Origin: Elephas maximus indicus
Lineage: Eukaryota; Chordata; Mammalia; Proboscidea; Elephantidae
NCBI RefSeq assembly: GCF_024166365.1
Contig: NC_064820.1
Location: 83,342,001-83,406,000, forward strand
Direction of reading: 5' to 3'
Length of the DNA: 64,000 bases
A program made the translations under genes and the position numbers. Each line of letters opens with the position of its first letter. The stretch's first letter is position 1. The notes under the pieces are model-generated. The model made no database searches. It was not told the DNA's origin and worked only from the letters and a program-made list of their open reading frames with translations. This document shows positions 36,883-46,949 of this stretch, piece after piece.

Positions 36883-37312
36883 CTGCAATCCCTTGCAATA
36901 GCCCGCAGACATTGAAGATACTTTTCTTCATGATACTCTGCACGCACATGGTGAAGACGGACACCAAGGCCACCGTGCAGAGAATGAAGATCCCCACAGC
37001 TAAGAAAATAGCAGTGGCCTGCCAGAAGCCACTGGCAATCTCGGCAAAGTTCTCGGCATAGGGCCCGCACACCGTCTCCCGCTGGATCGGCTGCGTCCCG
37101 GGGTTGCGGATGCAGCGGGCGTAGATGCCCAAGGTGGGATGATGGGGCTCCGAGACGCCTCTGGTCTGGTTGTCCGCCTTCGCATGGCTGTGAGTCTTGG
37201 CTTTTCCAATGAGCCAGTCTGCGCTCATGAAGGCAATGAGCTCTGCAAAAGCCACCACAATACTCAGGAGGGTCCAGAGCATCGAGCGACAGGTGACAAT
37301 GACATGACACAT
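36883..37312 (-). CDS. LHFPL2: LHFPL2 first coding exon (start codon to codon 143, plus one base)
   Basis: The minus-strand ATG is at 37312-37310 with A at -3. The exon ends at CAG|GTGAGT (exon base 36883, GT at 36882-36881). Translation starts [20 protein letters not shown], with TM1 about residues 11-31. A variable extracellular loop follows, with an Asn-Gln-Thr sequon at 48-50 and Cys67 and Cys82 ([30 protein letters not shown]). TM2 spans about 99-119, a short cytosolic turn (MKKSIF) comes next, and TM3 begins ([11 protein letters not shown]). 430 coding bases here and 257 in the downstream exon give 228 codons and a stop with no frame problem, the family's usual length. The chosen ATG is the first in frame after an upstream TTG codon, and it gives the conserved start of the family. 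Confidence 0.97.
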
Positions 37313-37750
37313 ATTGATGTTCAAGGCGGATGAAGAGTCAGGACTCCACGGGGTTAATCAAAGAGGAAAGCGGAGAACAAGAAAAGAGCACCGGGAGACT
37401 AAGTCCTCAGAGGAGGAAGTTGGCCCGCCGCCGGTCATTCACTCACTCGGCCCGAGGGCTTCTTGTTTTTTCTTCCTCTGGCAGCGCGGTCCCGGGCAGC
37501 GAGCCCCTCGGTCAGCATTCATACTGACACATGGCGCTTCCTCCAGCTCGCCCGGGGCTCCTGCGATCGCGGCCGCCCCACAGCGCTCACCTTTAGGAGA
37601 GAAAGGAGGAGGGCGGTTAGCAGAGCTCCCAGGCCCCGCCCCTGCAGCCCTGCCAAGAACAAACTTCGAGGTCTTAAACCCAAGTGTGAGTGTTCAACAG
37701 TCTGGGCCGTGGTCAGACTCACTGGGCTGTTCCAGCGGCTGGGAAACTCC
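37030..37750. promoter_or_regulatory. CpG-rich block over the LHFPL2 start exon and upstream flank
   Basis: The interval 37400-37700 holds roughly two dozen CpG dinucleotides by my count, for example gcccgccgccggtc and gcgatcgcggccgcc, far above the CpG-poor background of the window. CpGs continue into the coding exon. A GC-box-like ggccccgcccct lies near 37632-37643. This could be a CpG island with an internal promoter. Promoter activity is inferred, not shown. Confidence 0.55.
37313..37600 (-). other. LHFPL2: LHFPL2 5' UTR portion and upstream splice region (boundary unresolved)
   Basis: In transcript orientation this lies just upstream of the start codon. Possible acceptors are the AG after ccgtgg (about 37349-37350) and the CTCTGAG near 37419. 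A donor-like AAAG|GTGAGCG appears on the minus strand near 37592. None can be chosen without transcript data. Confidence 0.45.
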
Positions 37751-39231
37751 CTGCCTCTGTGGACTTCCCTGGCCTCTTGCTCTCACACACCGTCCCTTCT
37801 CCCGACAGTGCAGCGACTCCAGTCCCGGGCAGAGCCCTCCTCTATCAAATCCTGGTCTCTAGCCAGCTTGCCTGCTGTTCGTTCCTGGGGTATTTGCTGC
37901 ATTTCTTTGTTTCGGATGCCCCGTACCATACACTGCTAAGTCCATGTGGTCGTTAACCTTATCTTGAGGAACCATGACAGAAGGAAAGAGGCCAATGCCA
38001 GTTCCTGCACCCATCTCAGAGGCACCCTGCCAAACAGGGGGCACTGCCCTAAGCTGCTGTGCTCTTGGGACACAGCTCCTGCCCCATCATCTTTTATTAG
38101 AAAAAATCAAACAGCGTAGACATCCAGCTAGCTCTAGATATGACGGGGCTGAACTATGTTAAGGGACTGGCTACTTTCTTTTAAAGTTTGTGGTATTTTT
38201 CCTGTTTACTTAGTGCACCATAAGCTAAGTTCTGAGAAAGCTGCACCAAAAGCTTTTCCTTAGCAACATCCAACTTTTTATTACCTGGAAATTATTACTA
38301 GCAATAAACCAAACAGACACATAAGAGTATTTGCTTCATAGGGAAATGAAAATGCAAAGGGAAACAATTCCATGAAAAATAATAAAACAGTGTCGACAGC
38401 ACTGGGTTTTTTGGACTCCCAACTATTTTTCATCTATTTCTCAAAGGTCATTCTTCCACTAGGAAGGGTTCATGACTTACTCACTTGGGGAAATTATTCA
38501 AAACTGAGGCATTAATGACCATTAACTAAGTATCATTACAACTCAGTCGACTTGTTGACAACAGAAACTTGTCTTGAAGAATGCGTCCCTTGAGTTGTCC
38601 CAATTCATCACCATGTCCCTCTGCCCCAGCTTCGATTCACCCCTGGTCTGGACCTCAACATGCCCATTGTTTCTGATTTCACAGAGGACTCATTCTGTTC
38701 CCGAGGACAAATGACTTCATTACCAGAGGACTTTGCTCTCACAGCTCAAACCTCTACCACAGGAGCCTGAACCCTGAAACAGAAGCCATCAGGGTTTGTT
38801 CGAGTCCCATTTCTGCTACTTCCCCAAGGATAGGAAGAACTGTGCAACTCACATTTGCCATACGGGTAACATGGCACTGGTCTGAATGACTAGATCTTAT
38901 TAACCCAGGTCACCGTTAACTCCAAGTGAACTACAAAGTGCGCCTGGCATGTTGGGGGTGGGAGGGAAGGACAGAGTTATCTAAGGGAGAGAAGGAAGCC
39001 CATTGTCAAATTTTAACCTGCTTGTTTCAACACCATGCATCAGCTGTCAGCAGCTGCCTGGGATTAAGACATGACTCTACTCACCTCGTAAGACATGACC
39101 TATTTCAAAATCCTCACATCTAGCACACAAGATGCTATTTTGGGGGAACTAGCACAATGCTAGGACATAGGCAGGGTACGTGTGTGTTTAATAGGGCTGT
39201 GCTGAGCACTGTGTAAGGGAGAGGTGGTGTG
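37751..39231. other. LHFPL2 upstream intron, no gene or clear repeat seen
   Basis: GC-rich near the left edge, then ordinary sequence. The 182-aa plus-strand frame at 37314-37862 arises from GC-rich composition opposite LHFPL2 and is not supported as a gene. Confidence 0.45.
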
Positions 39232-39618
39232 GTTCAACATGAGAGTTTTGGAGTCCATCATGTTGGGGTTCCAAATCCAGCCATGTGGACATCTAACTTC
39301 TCTGAGCCTCAGCTTCCTCTCTACCACATGGGGATAGTTAGCATACTTACCTACAAGCTTATGGTTGTAAGGAATAAGCAAGAACCTGTTAAGGCACCTT
39401 TCACAGTGGCTGGCAGAGTAAGAGCTCAATGAGTGTCAACTCCTCTCCCTTGGAAGCTTTTCCTCAACATGGATGATATTGGCCAGACAACAATTTAGCC
39501 AACGGAAGTGGTCAGCACATAATAGAAACCTGGCCATTACACACAGAAAATGATTAAGCTCAGGCTATTCAAAGATAGATGAGGTCATTCATGTTTAAGC
39601 TTCCCTGGTGGGCTTCAA
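39232..39618 (+). repeat. Duplicated segment, source-like copy (MIR plus unique flank)
   Basis: 387 bases nearly identical to 41253-41635, with about a dozen substitutions and a 4-base length difference. The left half is a MIR element (ctaacttctctgagcctcag, ttcacagtggctggcagagt). The right half (from about 39430) is non-repeat sequence. At both ends the similarity stops within a few bases of gttcaacatg and gggcttcaa. Confidence 0.9.
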
Positions 39619-40063
39619 GGGCAGGGTCCTAGTGTTACTTTCTACTTCTCCACTGTCTAACCCAGCTGTCAAACTCAACTAGTGAAAGTAAATTAGCATT
39701 AGGTCAGAAGGCATATCCCCCTCCCACTCACTCATCCTCCCCTCCAACTACTGCCAATAGAAAAGGCTTTTGAAAAGTCACTAATACAAAAGCGCTTTGG
39801 AGAAGACTGTTTATAATGAAAGTGATCCTTATGAGTGAGAACAAGATAGTGAAGCCACAATGATCCACGGGAAGCCCTGAGAAGCTACACTTGCCCACGA
39901 GTCATACAGAAACACTTTGAACCTACGGGAGAGAGCCCTGCCCATTAGCAAAACACGAGGCTTCTACAAAAGTCTTCCAGTTTTGATTAGAAAACCAATT
40001 TTCTGTTATGCTCACTCAATCTATCTCAAATCCTGTCCTTCTGTTATTGGCATTTTTTTTTTT
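39619..40063. other. LHFPL2 upstream intron, no gene or clear repeat seen
   Basis: No recognised element. Confidence 0.45.
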
Positions 40064-40090
40064 TAATTGTGGTAAGTATAAATATATACA

Positions 40091-40268
40091 GAAGCCCTGA
40101 TGGCATAATGCTAACTGAAAAATCAGTGGTTCCAACCCACCAGCCGCTCCACTGGAGAAAGATGTGGCAGTCTGCTTCCCTAAGGATTTACAGCCTCGGA
40201 AACCCCATGGGGCACTTCTACTCTGTCCTTACAGGATCACTAGGAGTTGGAATCAACTCGATGGCAAT
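40091..40268 (+). mobile_element. AfroSINE (long-body variant) inside L1
   Basis: Head gaagccctgatggcataatg, body ctggagaaagatgtggcagt, tail aggagttggaatcaactcga. Flanked by imperfect atatata-rich sequence that may be the target duplication. Confidence 0.85.
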
Positions 40269-40477
40269 GGATATATATATACATAACAAAACATTTGCAA
40301 TTTCAACTTTTTTTACATGTACGATTCAGTGACATTAATAACATTCATCATGTTGTGCAACCATCACCACTATCCATTTCCAAGTTTTTCCATCAGCCCT
40401 AGTAAAAACTCAGTGTCCCTAAGCAATGATTCCTTCTTTCCTCCTCCTTCCTGCCAATAAACTTTGGTTTCTATGCA

Positions 40478-41214
40478 AAAAAAAACCCCAAACCCACTGC
40501 TGTGGAGTAAATTCCAACTCATGGCAATGCCTGGGTGGTGCAAACGATCTTAACATAAAGAAAACAAAAATCCTCACAACTGGACCAATAAGCAACATCA
40601 CAATAAATGGAGAAAAGATTGAAATTGTCAAGGGCTTTTTTTGAACTTGGATCCACAATCAATACCCATGAAAGCAGCACTCAAGAAATCAAATGATGTA
40701 TTATTGCATTGTACAAATCTGCAAAAGACCTCCTTAAAGTGTTAAAAAGCAAAGATGTCACTTTGAGGACTAAGCTGCACCTGTCGCAAACCATGGTATT
40801 TTCAATTGCCTTATATGCATGCAAAAGCTGGACAATGAGTAAGGAAGACCAAACAAGAAATGATGCTCTTGAATTATGGTGTTGGCAAAGAATATTGAAT
40901 ATACCATGGACTGCCAGTAGAATGAACAAATCTGTCTTGGAAGTACAGCCGGAGTGCTCCTTAGGAGCAAGGAGTGAGACTTGCTATGTAAATATGTCTC
41001 ACTTACTTTGGACATGTTATCAGGAGGGACCAGTTCCTGGAGAAGGACATCAGGCCTGGTAAAGTGGCGGGTCACTGAAAAAGAGGAAGACCCTCAACGA
41101 GCTGGACTGACACACATGGAAGAAAGACATGGCAATCTGCTTCTGTAAAGATTATAGCCAAGAAAACCCTACGAAGCAGTTCTACTCTGTAATACATAGG
41201 GTCATTATGAGTTT
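40478..41214 (+). mobile_element. Chimeric AfroSINE/RTE insertion with one flanking duplication
   Basis: Order: an antisense SINE-tail piece (40478-40518, ctgtggagtaaattccaact), a short sense SINE-head piece (about 40519-40550, ctgggtggtgcaaacg), an RTE internal segment (about 40551-41112, including the C-terminal blocks ELWCWQRILNIPWTASRMNK and PECSLGA), then a sense SINE body and tail (41113-41214, agacatggcaatctgcttct). Both RTE ends are truncated and its own 3' tail is missing. The whole block is flanked by gtttctatgca (40467-40477) and gtttctataca (41215-41225). Confidence 0.72.
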
Positions 41215-41252
41215 GTTTCTATACATTTGCCTATTCTAGATATTTCATGTAA

Positions 41253-41635
41253 GTTCAACATGAGAGTTTTGGAGTCCATCAGGTTTGGGTTCCAAATCCA
41301 GCCATGTGGACATCTAACTTCTCTGAGCCTCAGCTTCCTCTCTACCACATGGGGATAGTTAGCATACTTACCTACAAGCTTATGGTTGTAAGGAATAAGC
41401 AAGAACCTGTTAAGGCACCTTTCACAGTGGCTGGCAGAGTAAGAGCTCAATGAGTGTCAACTCCTTTCCCTTGGAAGCTTTTCCTCAACATGGATGATAC
41501 TGGCCAGACAACAATTTAGCCAATGGAAGTGGTCAGCACATAATAGAAACCTGGCCATTACACACAGAAAATGATTAAGCTCAGATCAGAGATAGATGAG
41601 GTCACTGATGTCTAAGCTTCCCTGGTGGGCTTCAA
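41253..41635 (+). repeat. Duplicated segment, inserted copy within L1
   Basis: Near-identical copy of 39232-39618, same orientation, offset about 2.02 kb. Here it interrupts colinear L1 sequence between tatttcatgtaag and atatttgtcc. There is no poly-A tail. The L1 block aatatttgtcc appears twice at the right junction (from 41634 and from 41648), with no matching duplication at the left. Confidence 0.9.
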
Positions 41636-41760
41636 TATTTGTCCATATAATATTTGTCCTTTTGTGACTGGCATTTCACTCAGCATGATGTTTTCAAGGT
41701 TTATCCATACTGTAACATGTATCAGGACTTTTTCATGGCAATTTTTTGATGTGAATATAA

Positions 41761-43149
41761 AATGCCTACATATTTTTGTCTTCTTTAAGAACCTTGGGAC
41801 TCGGCTACAACCTCTCAGGTGACTTGTATCTTAATGAAAATGCCAAGTGCCCACTATCCTGGCCAGCATGCTCTGCCCAGTCAGCAGTGCAACTAGGTTG
41901 CAACGTCTTAAGATATAGGATGTGAAACTTCAGGAGGAGGAAGATGGGACACTCATACTTAGTCACTGTAGCTGAGACCTTACCAAAGGGCTAAATTTAA
42001 GGAAGGACTATTTAGGGACCCATGTGCTAGAATTCAGATAAGAGAGTTCCCTGTCCATTTGTGCTAAAATGATCCCCATCTACTGCCCCAAATTCGCATG
42101 TCCACACCAGAATGGCTTGAACGAGGCTTTTAGTCTTCTCTGTCTTGAATGGGGAGGTAAGATGCTTTGGTCTCCCCAACAAGCTCACTTATTGCTACTG
42201 AAAGAGGAACAGTCACTGTATGCAAGGCTGACCAACCAAACTAGGGGCTTCCCTTAGCTCCTTTTAAGCCCTCAGGTTTGCTGTGCAAGGAAAAATCCAG
42301 AAAAGCAGCAGGGGTTTTCTAGAGTGGTTTGTGGCCTGTAAAGTGTCACATTTTGGCCATGCACATGTACACAGGGACAGGCAGGAACCTGCTAAGACAA
42401 CACCTGTATCAAGAGAGGAAATCGATCCTCATGAACTGCAGGATACCAGCAGAGCTCCTCAGTGTGAGCACTGGTTGCTATTAACCGTAATTCCTGCTTC
42501 CACGAAGCTCACTTAACAAAACCAGGCCTCTATGGCCATTCTGTGCAAAAGCCTTCTCCCATTCTTGGTGGGCCACTAAATATACTTCTCCTCTAGAACA
42601 CATGATTATCAAATCCCTGATGATCAAGGATAATCTGGACAGCTTTCTGGCTTTTATAAAATGATGTTATGATTGTCACAAAGGTCCACAAAGCCTCCTA
42701 GCAAATAATTAAAAGGAAAAAAAGAACAAAGAAACTGGAATCCTGCAGAAAACTACAGTAATACTGCAGTCAGAATATAGAACAAGGAGGAGTTGATGGA
42801 GGTTGGTCAGCGGGAGTCATATATACTCTCCACAAAGCCCTCACTGTACATGGAGTGTGCCGAGCAGAGCTGAACTAGTGTTGGTAACTTAGGTCAGCAG
42901 GGCCCTATCTTTGGCCACTTCCTGCTGTCAAAACGAAGAAAGTGCACGTATGACTTGCACCACCCAGGGCCTGTTGGCTAGAAGATTAGAAACCCAGAGC
43001 AAAGTTCACATTTGCCAAGAAAGGTGGAGGGAAACTAAAAGGACTTCAAATCAAAGCTTCATCAGACAGCCCACGCTCCACCATTACAAGAGCAACAAAC
43101 CCAAAGAATGAGGCCGTGACAATGACTTGCAGAACACTAGCTTGCTTAC
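41761..43149. other. LHFPL2 upstream intron, no gene or clear repeat seen
   Basis: Open frames at 42069-42257, 42283-42516 and 42911-43111 have no family resemblance. Confidence 0.45.
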
Positions 43150-44115
43150 TCATCATGGATCTTTTTTTTAACTTTCTCATGAAACATTTCAAGAGATAAC
43201 TTGAAAAGAACAATAAACACCCCAGTCATATACCCAACACCCAGATTCAACATGTTAACATCTTCCTCATTTGTTCCATCTTATCTATAATATGGGGCCC
43301 TGGTGGCGCAGTGGTTAAGCACTGGGCTGCTAACCAAAAGGTTGGCAGTTTGAACCCATCAGCTGCTCTGCAGGAGAATGATATGGCAGCCTGCTTCCAA
43401 AAAAGTTTACAGCCTTGGAAATCCTATGGGGCAGGTTCCACTCTGTCCTATGGTGTTGCTATGATTTGGAATCGACTTGACGGCAACGCGTTTGGTTATT
43501 TTGGTATCTATAGCATATATACTCACACCAACACTCACACAAACATTTCTTCCTGAATCATTTGAAAATTAGTTGCAGATGTCTTGACACTTCACCCCTA
43601 AATACATTAGCATACACCTCCTAAAAAAGACATTTGCCTATGTAACCACAATCAAATCAACATGCCCAAGAAAACTGACAATAATGCTCTTATTTATACC
43701 CAATGCCTACCCCCTTGTACCCAAAGCCTACTCCCTATTCAAATTTCCCCAGCCTCTCCATTTTTATAGCTATTATCGTTGGGCCACGATTTGGTCAAGG
43801 TTCACATAATGTATTTGATTATGTGTCTGTAGTTTCTTTTAGTCAAGAATAATCTTTCCACTCCTAACTTCACCTTCCCCCCATAGTTTTTTCATAACAC
43901 TGACTTTTAGAAAGATACCAGGCCAGTCATCGTACAGTTATAAAACATTCTGGGTTTATCTATTTCCTCACGATGTCATTTAAACATGTTCCCTATCCTG
44001 TGTTTCATAGGAACTGCAGATTAAGTCTAAAGGCTAGTTTAGATTCAGCTTAAACAGTTTTGTCAAGAATCCCTCACAGGTGACGCTGTACCACATCCAA
44101 CAGACTTGAGCATAT
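43150..44115. repeat. L1M-type LINE remnant, split by an AfroSINE
   Basis: Left part 43150-43289 (cccagtcatatacccaacac, attcaacatgttaacatctt) and right part 43513-44115 (ttgcagatgtcttgacactt, acccctaaatacattagcat, ggtcaaggttcacataatg, gatgtcatttaaacatgttc) match a familiar old mammalian L1-associated sequence. The subfamily and orientation relative to the L1 genome are not settled from memory. Confidence 0.55.
43290..43504 (+). mobile_element. AfroSINE (long-body variant) with target-site duplication
   Basis: Head ggggccctggtggcgcagtg, box B agtttgaaccc, body gagaatgatatggcagcctg, tail tttggaatcgacttgacggc. Flanked by tatctata at 43282-43289 and 43505-43512. Confidence 0.92.
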
Positions 44116-44210
44116 CAACGGTACTAGACCTACAGCTCCAAATTATCTGTGGAGGCATCAAAAGAAATATATAATATGAGAAAAACAGACACATGCCCAG
44201 GATCTTCTCC

Positions 44211-44345
44211 AGTGCTAAAGCATCAGAATTATCAGGAGTTTGGTGGTCTGGGTGGTAGAAGGCTGGTCTGGGCAGGAATCTGTATCTTTTTAAAAAAGTA
44301 CTTCAGGTAGATTCTGATGCCATGGCCGACATGCCCTGTTCTAAG
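44211..44345. repeat. MER5-like hAT relic (weak)
   Basis: Reads as a degraded MER5-type interior (catcagaattatcaggagtt, gtagattctgatgccatgg). Ends unclear. Confidence 0.4.
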
Positions 44346-44774
44346 ATGTGCCACCCTGGAAGCTACAAAAGTCTTTACCAGAGGAACTTCTCAGAGATGT
44401 TTGCCATATTTCTTTGAAATAGAACCATGTTTTATATTTAATTTATGAAAACACAAAAAGATCTACAGACCTAGGGAAAGAGATACAGCCTTAAACAAAT
44501 GCAGCCCTTTCTCAGAGATTTTACTTGAACCAAGAGATCACAGGTTATAGTGATGGAAAAAATTCTTGTGTGATCAAGAAGGCCATAATTTAACAGTGGC
44601 CCGGGCTCCATAACCCTAATCCTGTCTAAATTCAAAGCTCTCTCTTTCAAAAAGGACAACCCTGGGCTGCCTGAAACTTCTCTCTGACATGACTCTCTTC
44701 CCATCACGCCTTGCCCCTGGCCAATTTGGAGGGACATTACATATGGGACAAACCCGTCTGTCAGTTTGTCATAC

Positions 44775-45141
44775 TGTGGTACTATGATGCTGGAAGCTAT
44801 GTGACCAATATTTCCAATACCAGCAGGGTCACATAGTAGAGAGGTTTCAGTGGAACTTCCAGACTGAGACAAACTAGGAAGAAAGATCTGGTGATCTACT
44901 TCTAAAAATTAGCCAACGAAAACCCTATGGATTACAATAGAAGATCATCCAATATAGTGCTGAAAGATGCCCCCAGGCTGGAAGACACCCAAAATGCACC
45001 CTGGCTGCCAACAATGGACTTGAGCATATCGACAATTGTAAAGATGGTACAGGACCAGTAACATTTTGTTCTGTTGTACATAGGGTTGCCATGAGTTGGA
45101 GCAACTTGATGGCAACTAACAACAACAACAACTACTACTAC
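44775..45141 (+). mobile_element. Body and RTE tail of the tRNA-Gly-type SINE family, head missing
   Basis: Blocks ctatgatgctggaagctatg, cttccagactgagacaaact, ggaagaaagatctggtgatc, attttgttctgttgtacata, and a tail ending ggcaactaacaacaacaaca followed by actactacta. Colinear with 32888-33226 and the 3' two-thirds of 61249-61579. Confidence 0.78.
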
Positions 45142-45194
45142 ATGTTGCGAGGCACTAGGCAATGCCACATTGGGAAAAGAGCATTGAACTTTGT

Positions 45195-45440
45195 TAGGCA
45201 GGATGGCAGAGTGCTTTAAGAGCTTTCTAAACAGATCTGGGATCAAACATCAGCTCTGCCACAAAATAAGTATGAGTCCTTGGTAGGTTATTTAACTTCT
45301 GCAAGCCTCAGTTTCCTCATCTGTAAAATAAGGACAATAGGATCTTTCTCACAAGGGTGCTGTGAGAATTAAAGGAGAAAGTTATCTAAAATAATCAGCA
45401 TAGCATCTAACTCATACTGCTCAACATCTGTGAGCCATTA
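45195..45440 (+). repeat. MIR SINE
   Basis: Blocks gatctgggatcaaacatcag, ggttatttaacttctgcaag, cctcagtttcctcatctgta and gtgagaattaaaggagaaag in MIR order. Confidence 0.88.
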
Positions 45441-45710
45441 TTAATCATTATCATATGGTTATATCAACAAATGTACCGTGTGCACTCAAAAAAATTAGCT
45501 CTTATTAATAATCAATTTACTATGTTGATCCATGTGGCCCAAACAATCAATGCACCTCCAAACAGATCGTTATTTTGCCCCCATGTCACTGGCAGTTTCT
45601 TGGCCAATCTCTATTTTCATTATTACCATCTGTCTGAAATATATACAAGTCTCATACAGGTTCGGCAACACAAACTTCATCCCAGTGTCTTCTGGAAGAA
45701 TAAGAAGACT

Positions 45711-45875
45711 AACCAAAACCAGACCCGTTGCCGTTGGGTTGATTCCTACTCATAGCAACCCCACAGGACAGAGTAGAACTACCCCATAGGGTTTCCAAGG
45801 AACGGCTGGTGGATTTAAATCGCCTACCTTTTGGTTAGCAGCTGTAGCTCTTAACCACCGTGCCACCAGGGCCCC
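45711..45875 (-). mobile_element. AfroSINE (short type), minus strand, with target-site duplication
   Basis: Reverse-complement tail gttgccgttgggttgattcc, body gtagaactaccccatagggt, head ending gtgccaccagggcccc. Flanked by ataagaagact (45700-45710) and ataagacgact (45876-45886). Confidence 0.92.
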
Positions 45876-45886
45876 ATAAGACGACT

Positions 45887-46064
45887 GGTGTTAGGTGCCG
45901 TTGAGTTGGTTTAGACTCATAGCGACCCTATGTACAACAGAAGGAAACACTGCCCAGTCCTGCACCATCCTCACAATTGTCGTTATGCTTAAGCCCATTG
46001 TTGCACCCACTGTGTCAATCCACTCACTGAGGGTCTTCCTATTTTTTGCTGACCCTCTACTTTT
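45887..46064 (-). mobile_element. RTE-type LINE 3' end, minus strand, 5'-truncated
   Basis: Reverse complement of the RTE 3' terminus: gtgttaggtgccgttgagtt, then cgaccctatgtacaacagaa, caatccactcactgagggtc, and gctgaccctctacttt at the truncated end. Confidence 0.88.
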
Positions 46065-46097
46065 GGAGCCCTGGTGGTACAGCAGTTAAGAGCTAGG
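46065..46097 (+). mobile_element. AfroSINE head fragment
   Basis: Only the first about 33 bases are present (ggagccctggtggtacagca, gttaagagctagg), abutting the RTE fragment. The 3' part is missing, which is unusual since these elements normally lose the 5' part. Confidence 0.7.
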
Positions 46098-46149
46098 TGG
46101 ATAGAATTTATGTTCTTATTCTCTCCAAAAGTTGAAAAGGCCCTCTAGA

Positions 46150-46290
46150 GTGCTGCTTCTTAAAGTGTGGTCCCTGGACCACCTTCATCTCCTAGAGGGG
46201 GACAAAGGCCGTCTATTTAAAAAGCACTGACTTGAACTCTCTGAAGGTGATGCCAGAATCGGCATCTTTAACAAGCCCCCAGAAAAGTCT
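46150..46290 (+). repeat. MER5-like hAT relic
   Basis: Starts ttcttaaagtgtggtccctg and gaccaccttcatctcct, and ends with aggtgatgccagaatc, as in MER5A-type elements. Degraded. Confidence 0.55.
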
Positions 46291-46949
46291 TTACACAGTG
46301 AATTTTGAGAGCCATTTAGGAGGAAGCCTCAAAGCTCCGTGTGAGGTAGGCCTGCCCTGTGCAGTTCCTTGGTGCTGGGGAGGGGAGGCTGGAGAAGAAA
46401 GGGAGGCTGAGGAGGGAGGGAAGGAGGAGCGTGGCCCAGCTCAGTCAAGAGAAAGCCAGTGGCCAAACCACTTGTCCTCACCACACCTCACAAAACCGTG
46501 CAAGTTACAGGGACAAGAGATTCTGTTCCCCCAGCTGTTCCCCCAGCTCACATGGTATCCAAAAATTCTCCCACAGCAGGAAATGAGCTCCGTACACATT
46601 CAGGACTCTCTCTTTGGAGCTCAAAAGCAGTTTTCAAAACTGAAAGGATAGTGCTGGTACAAAAAGTACAGCCCCTTGCATGGCTTTTTTTTTTCCCAAT
46701 CAGTTATCAAAGTAAGTTTTGAAAACTCTCACTTACCCCGGGCCACTCTGTGAGACACACACCGATTACAGAAACACAGACATCTTGACTATATTTAAGA
46801 GAAAGGTCCAACTACACTAATAATTAACATTGTTTGGGTTACTGTCTAAACATGCTCAACATCACTTGTTTATTTCCAATGCCCTTTCCTGATTTCCTGT
46901 TCCTCAGTGATAAACCCCCATCTCTGATTCTACTGGGCAAACTCTGGGG
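46291..46949. other. LHFPL2 upstream intron; purine-rich patch
   Basis: A G/A-rich low-complexity patch lies at about 46376-46432. The 139-aa and shorter overlapping open frames here show no family resemblance. Confidence 0.45.

Larger units (their letters stand above)
40064..41760 (-). repeat. L1 LINE 3' region (antisense), broken by three insertions
   Basis: L1 pieces are colinear with the uninterrupted copy at 53.3-53.8 kb: 40064-40090 (ttaattgtggtaagtata), 40269-40477 (gttgtgcaaccatcaccact), 41215-41252 (tctatacatttgcctattct, atttcatgtaag) and 41636 onward (atatttgtccttttgtgact, catttcactcagcatgatgt). The interruptions are an AfroSINE, a chimeric SINE/RTE insert and the duplicated MIR-containing segment. 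Confidence 0.82.

Noticed and set aside
37314-37862. 182-codon plus-strand open frame next to LHFPL2
   Set aside because: It lies opposite the LHFPL2 5' region in CpG-rich DNA, where stop codons are rare. It overlaps other open frames on both strands and has no recognisable domain.
40709-41062. 117-codon frame resembling an enzyme C-terminus
   Set aside because: It is the C-terminal part of an RTE-type reverse transcriptase inside a broken, truncated insert.
39160-41450. Two minus-strand frames (39160-39429 and 41205-41450) with the same 50-plus residues, resembling a gene pair
   Set aside because: They arise from the duplicated MIR-containing segment read in antisense. MIR sequence is non-coding.
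46232-46651. 139-codon plus-strand frame
   Set aside because: It starts in a MER5-like relic and crosses a purine-rich low-complexity patch. No protein similarity is recognised.
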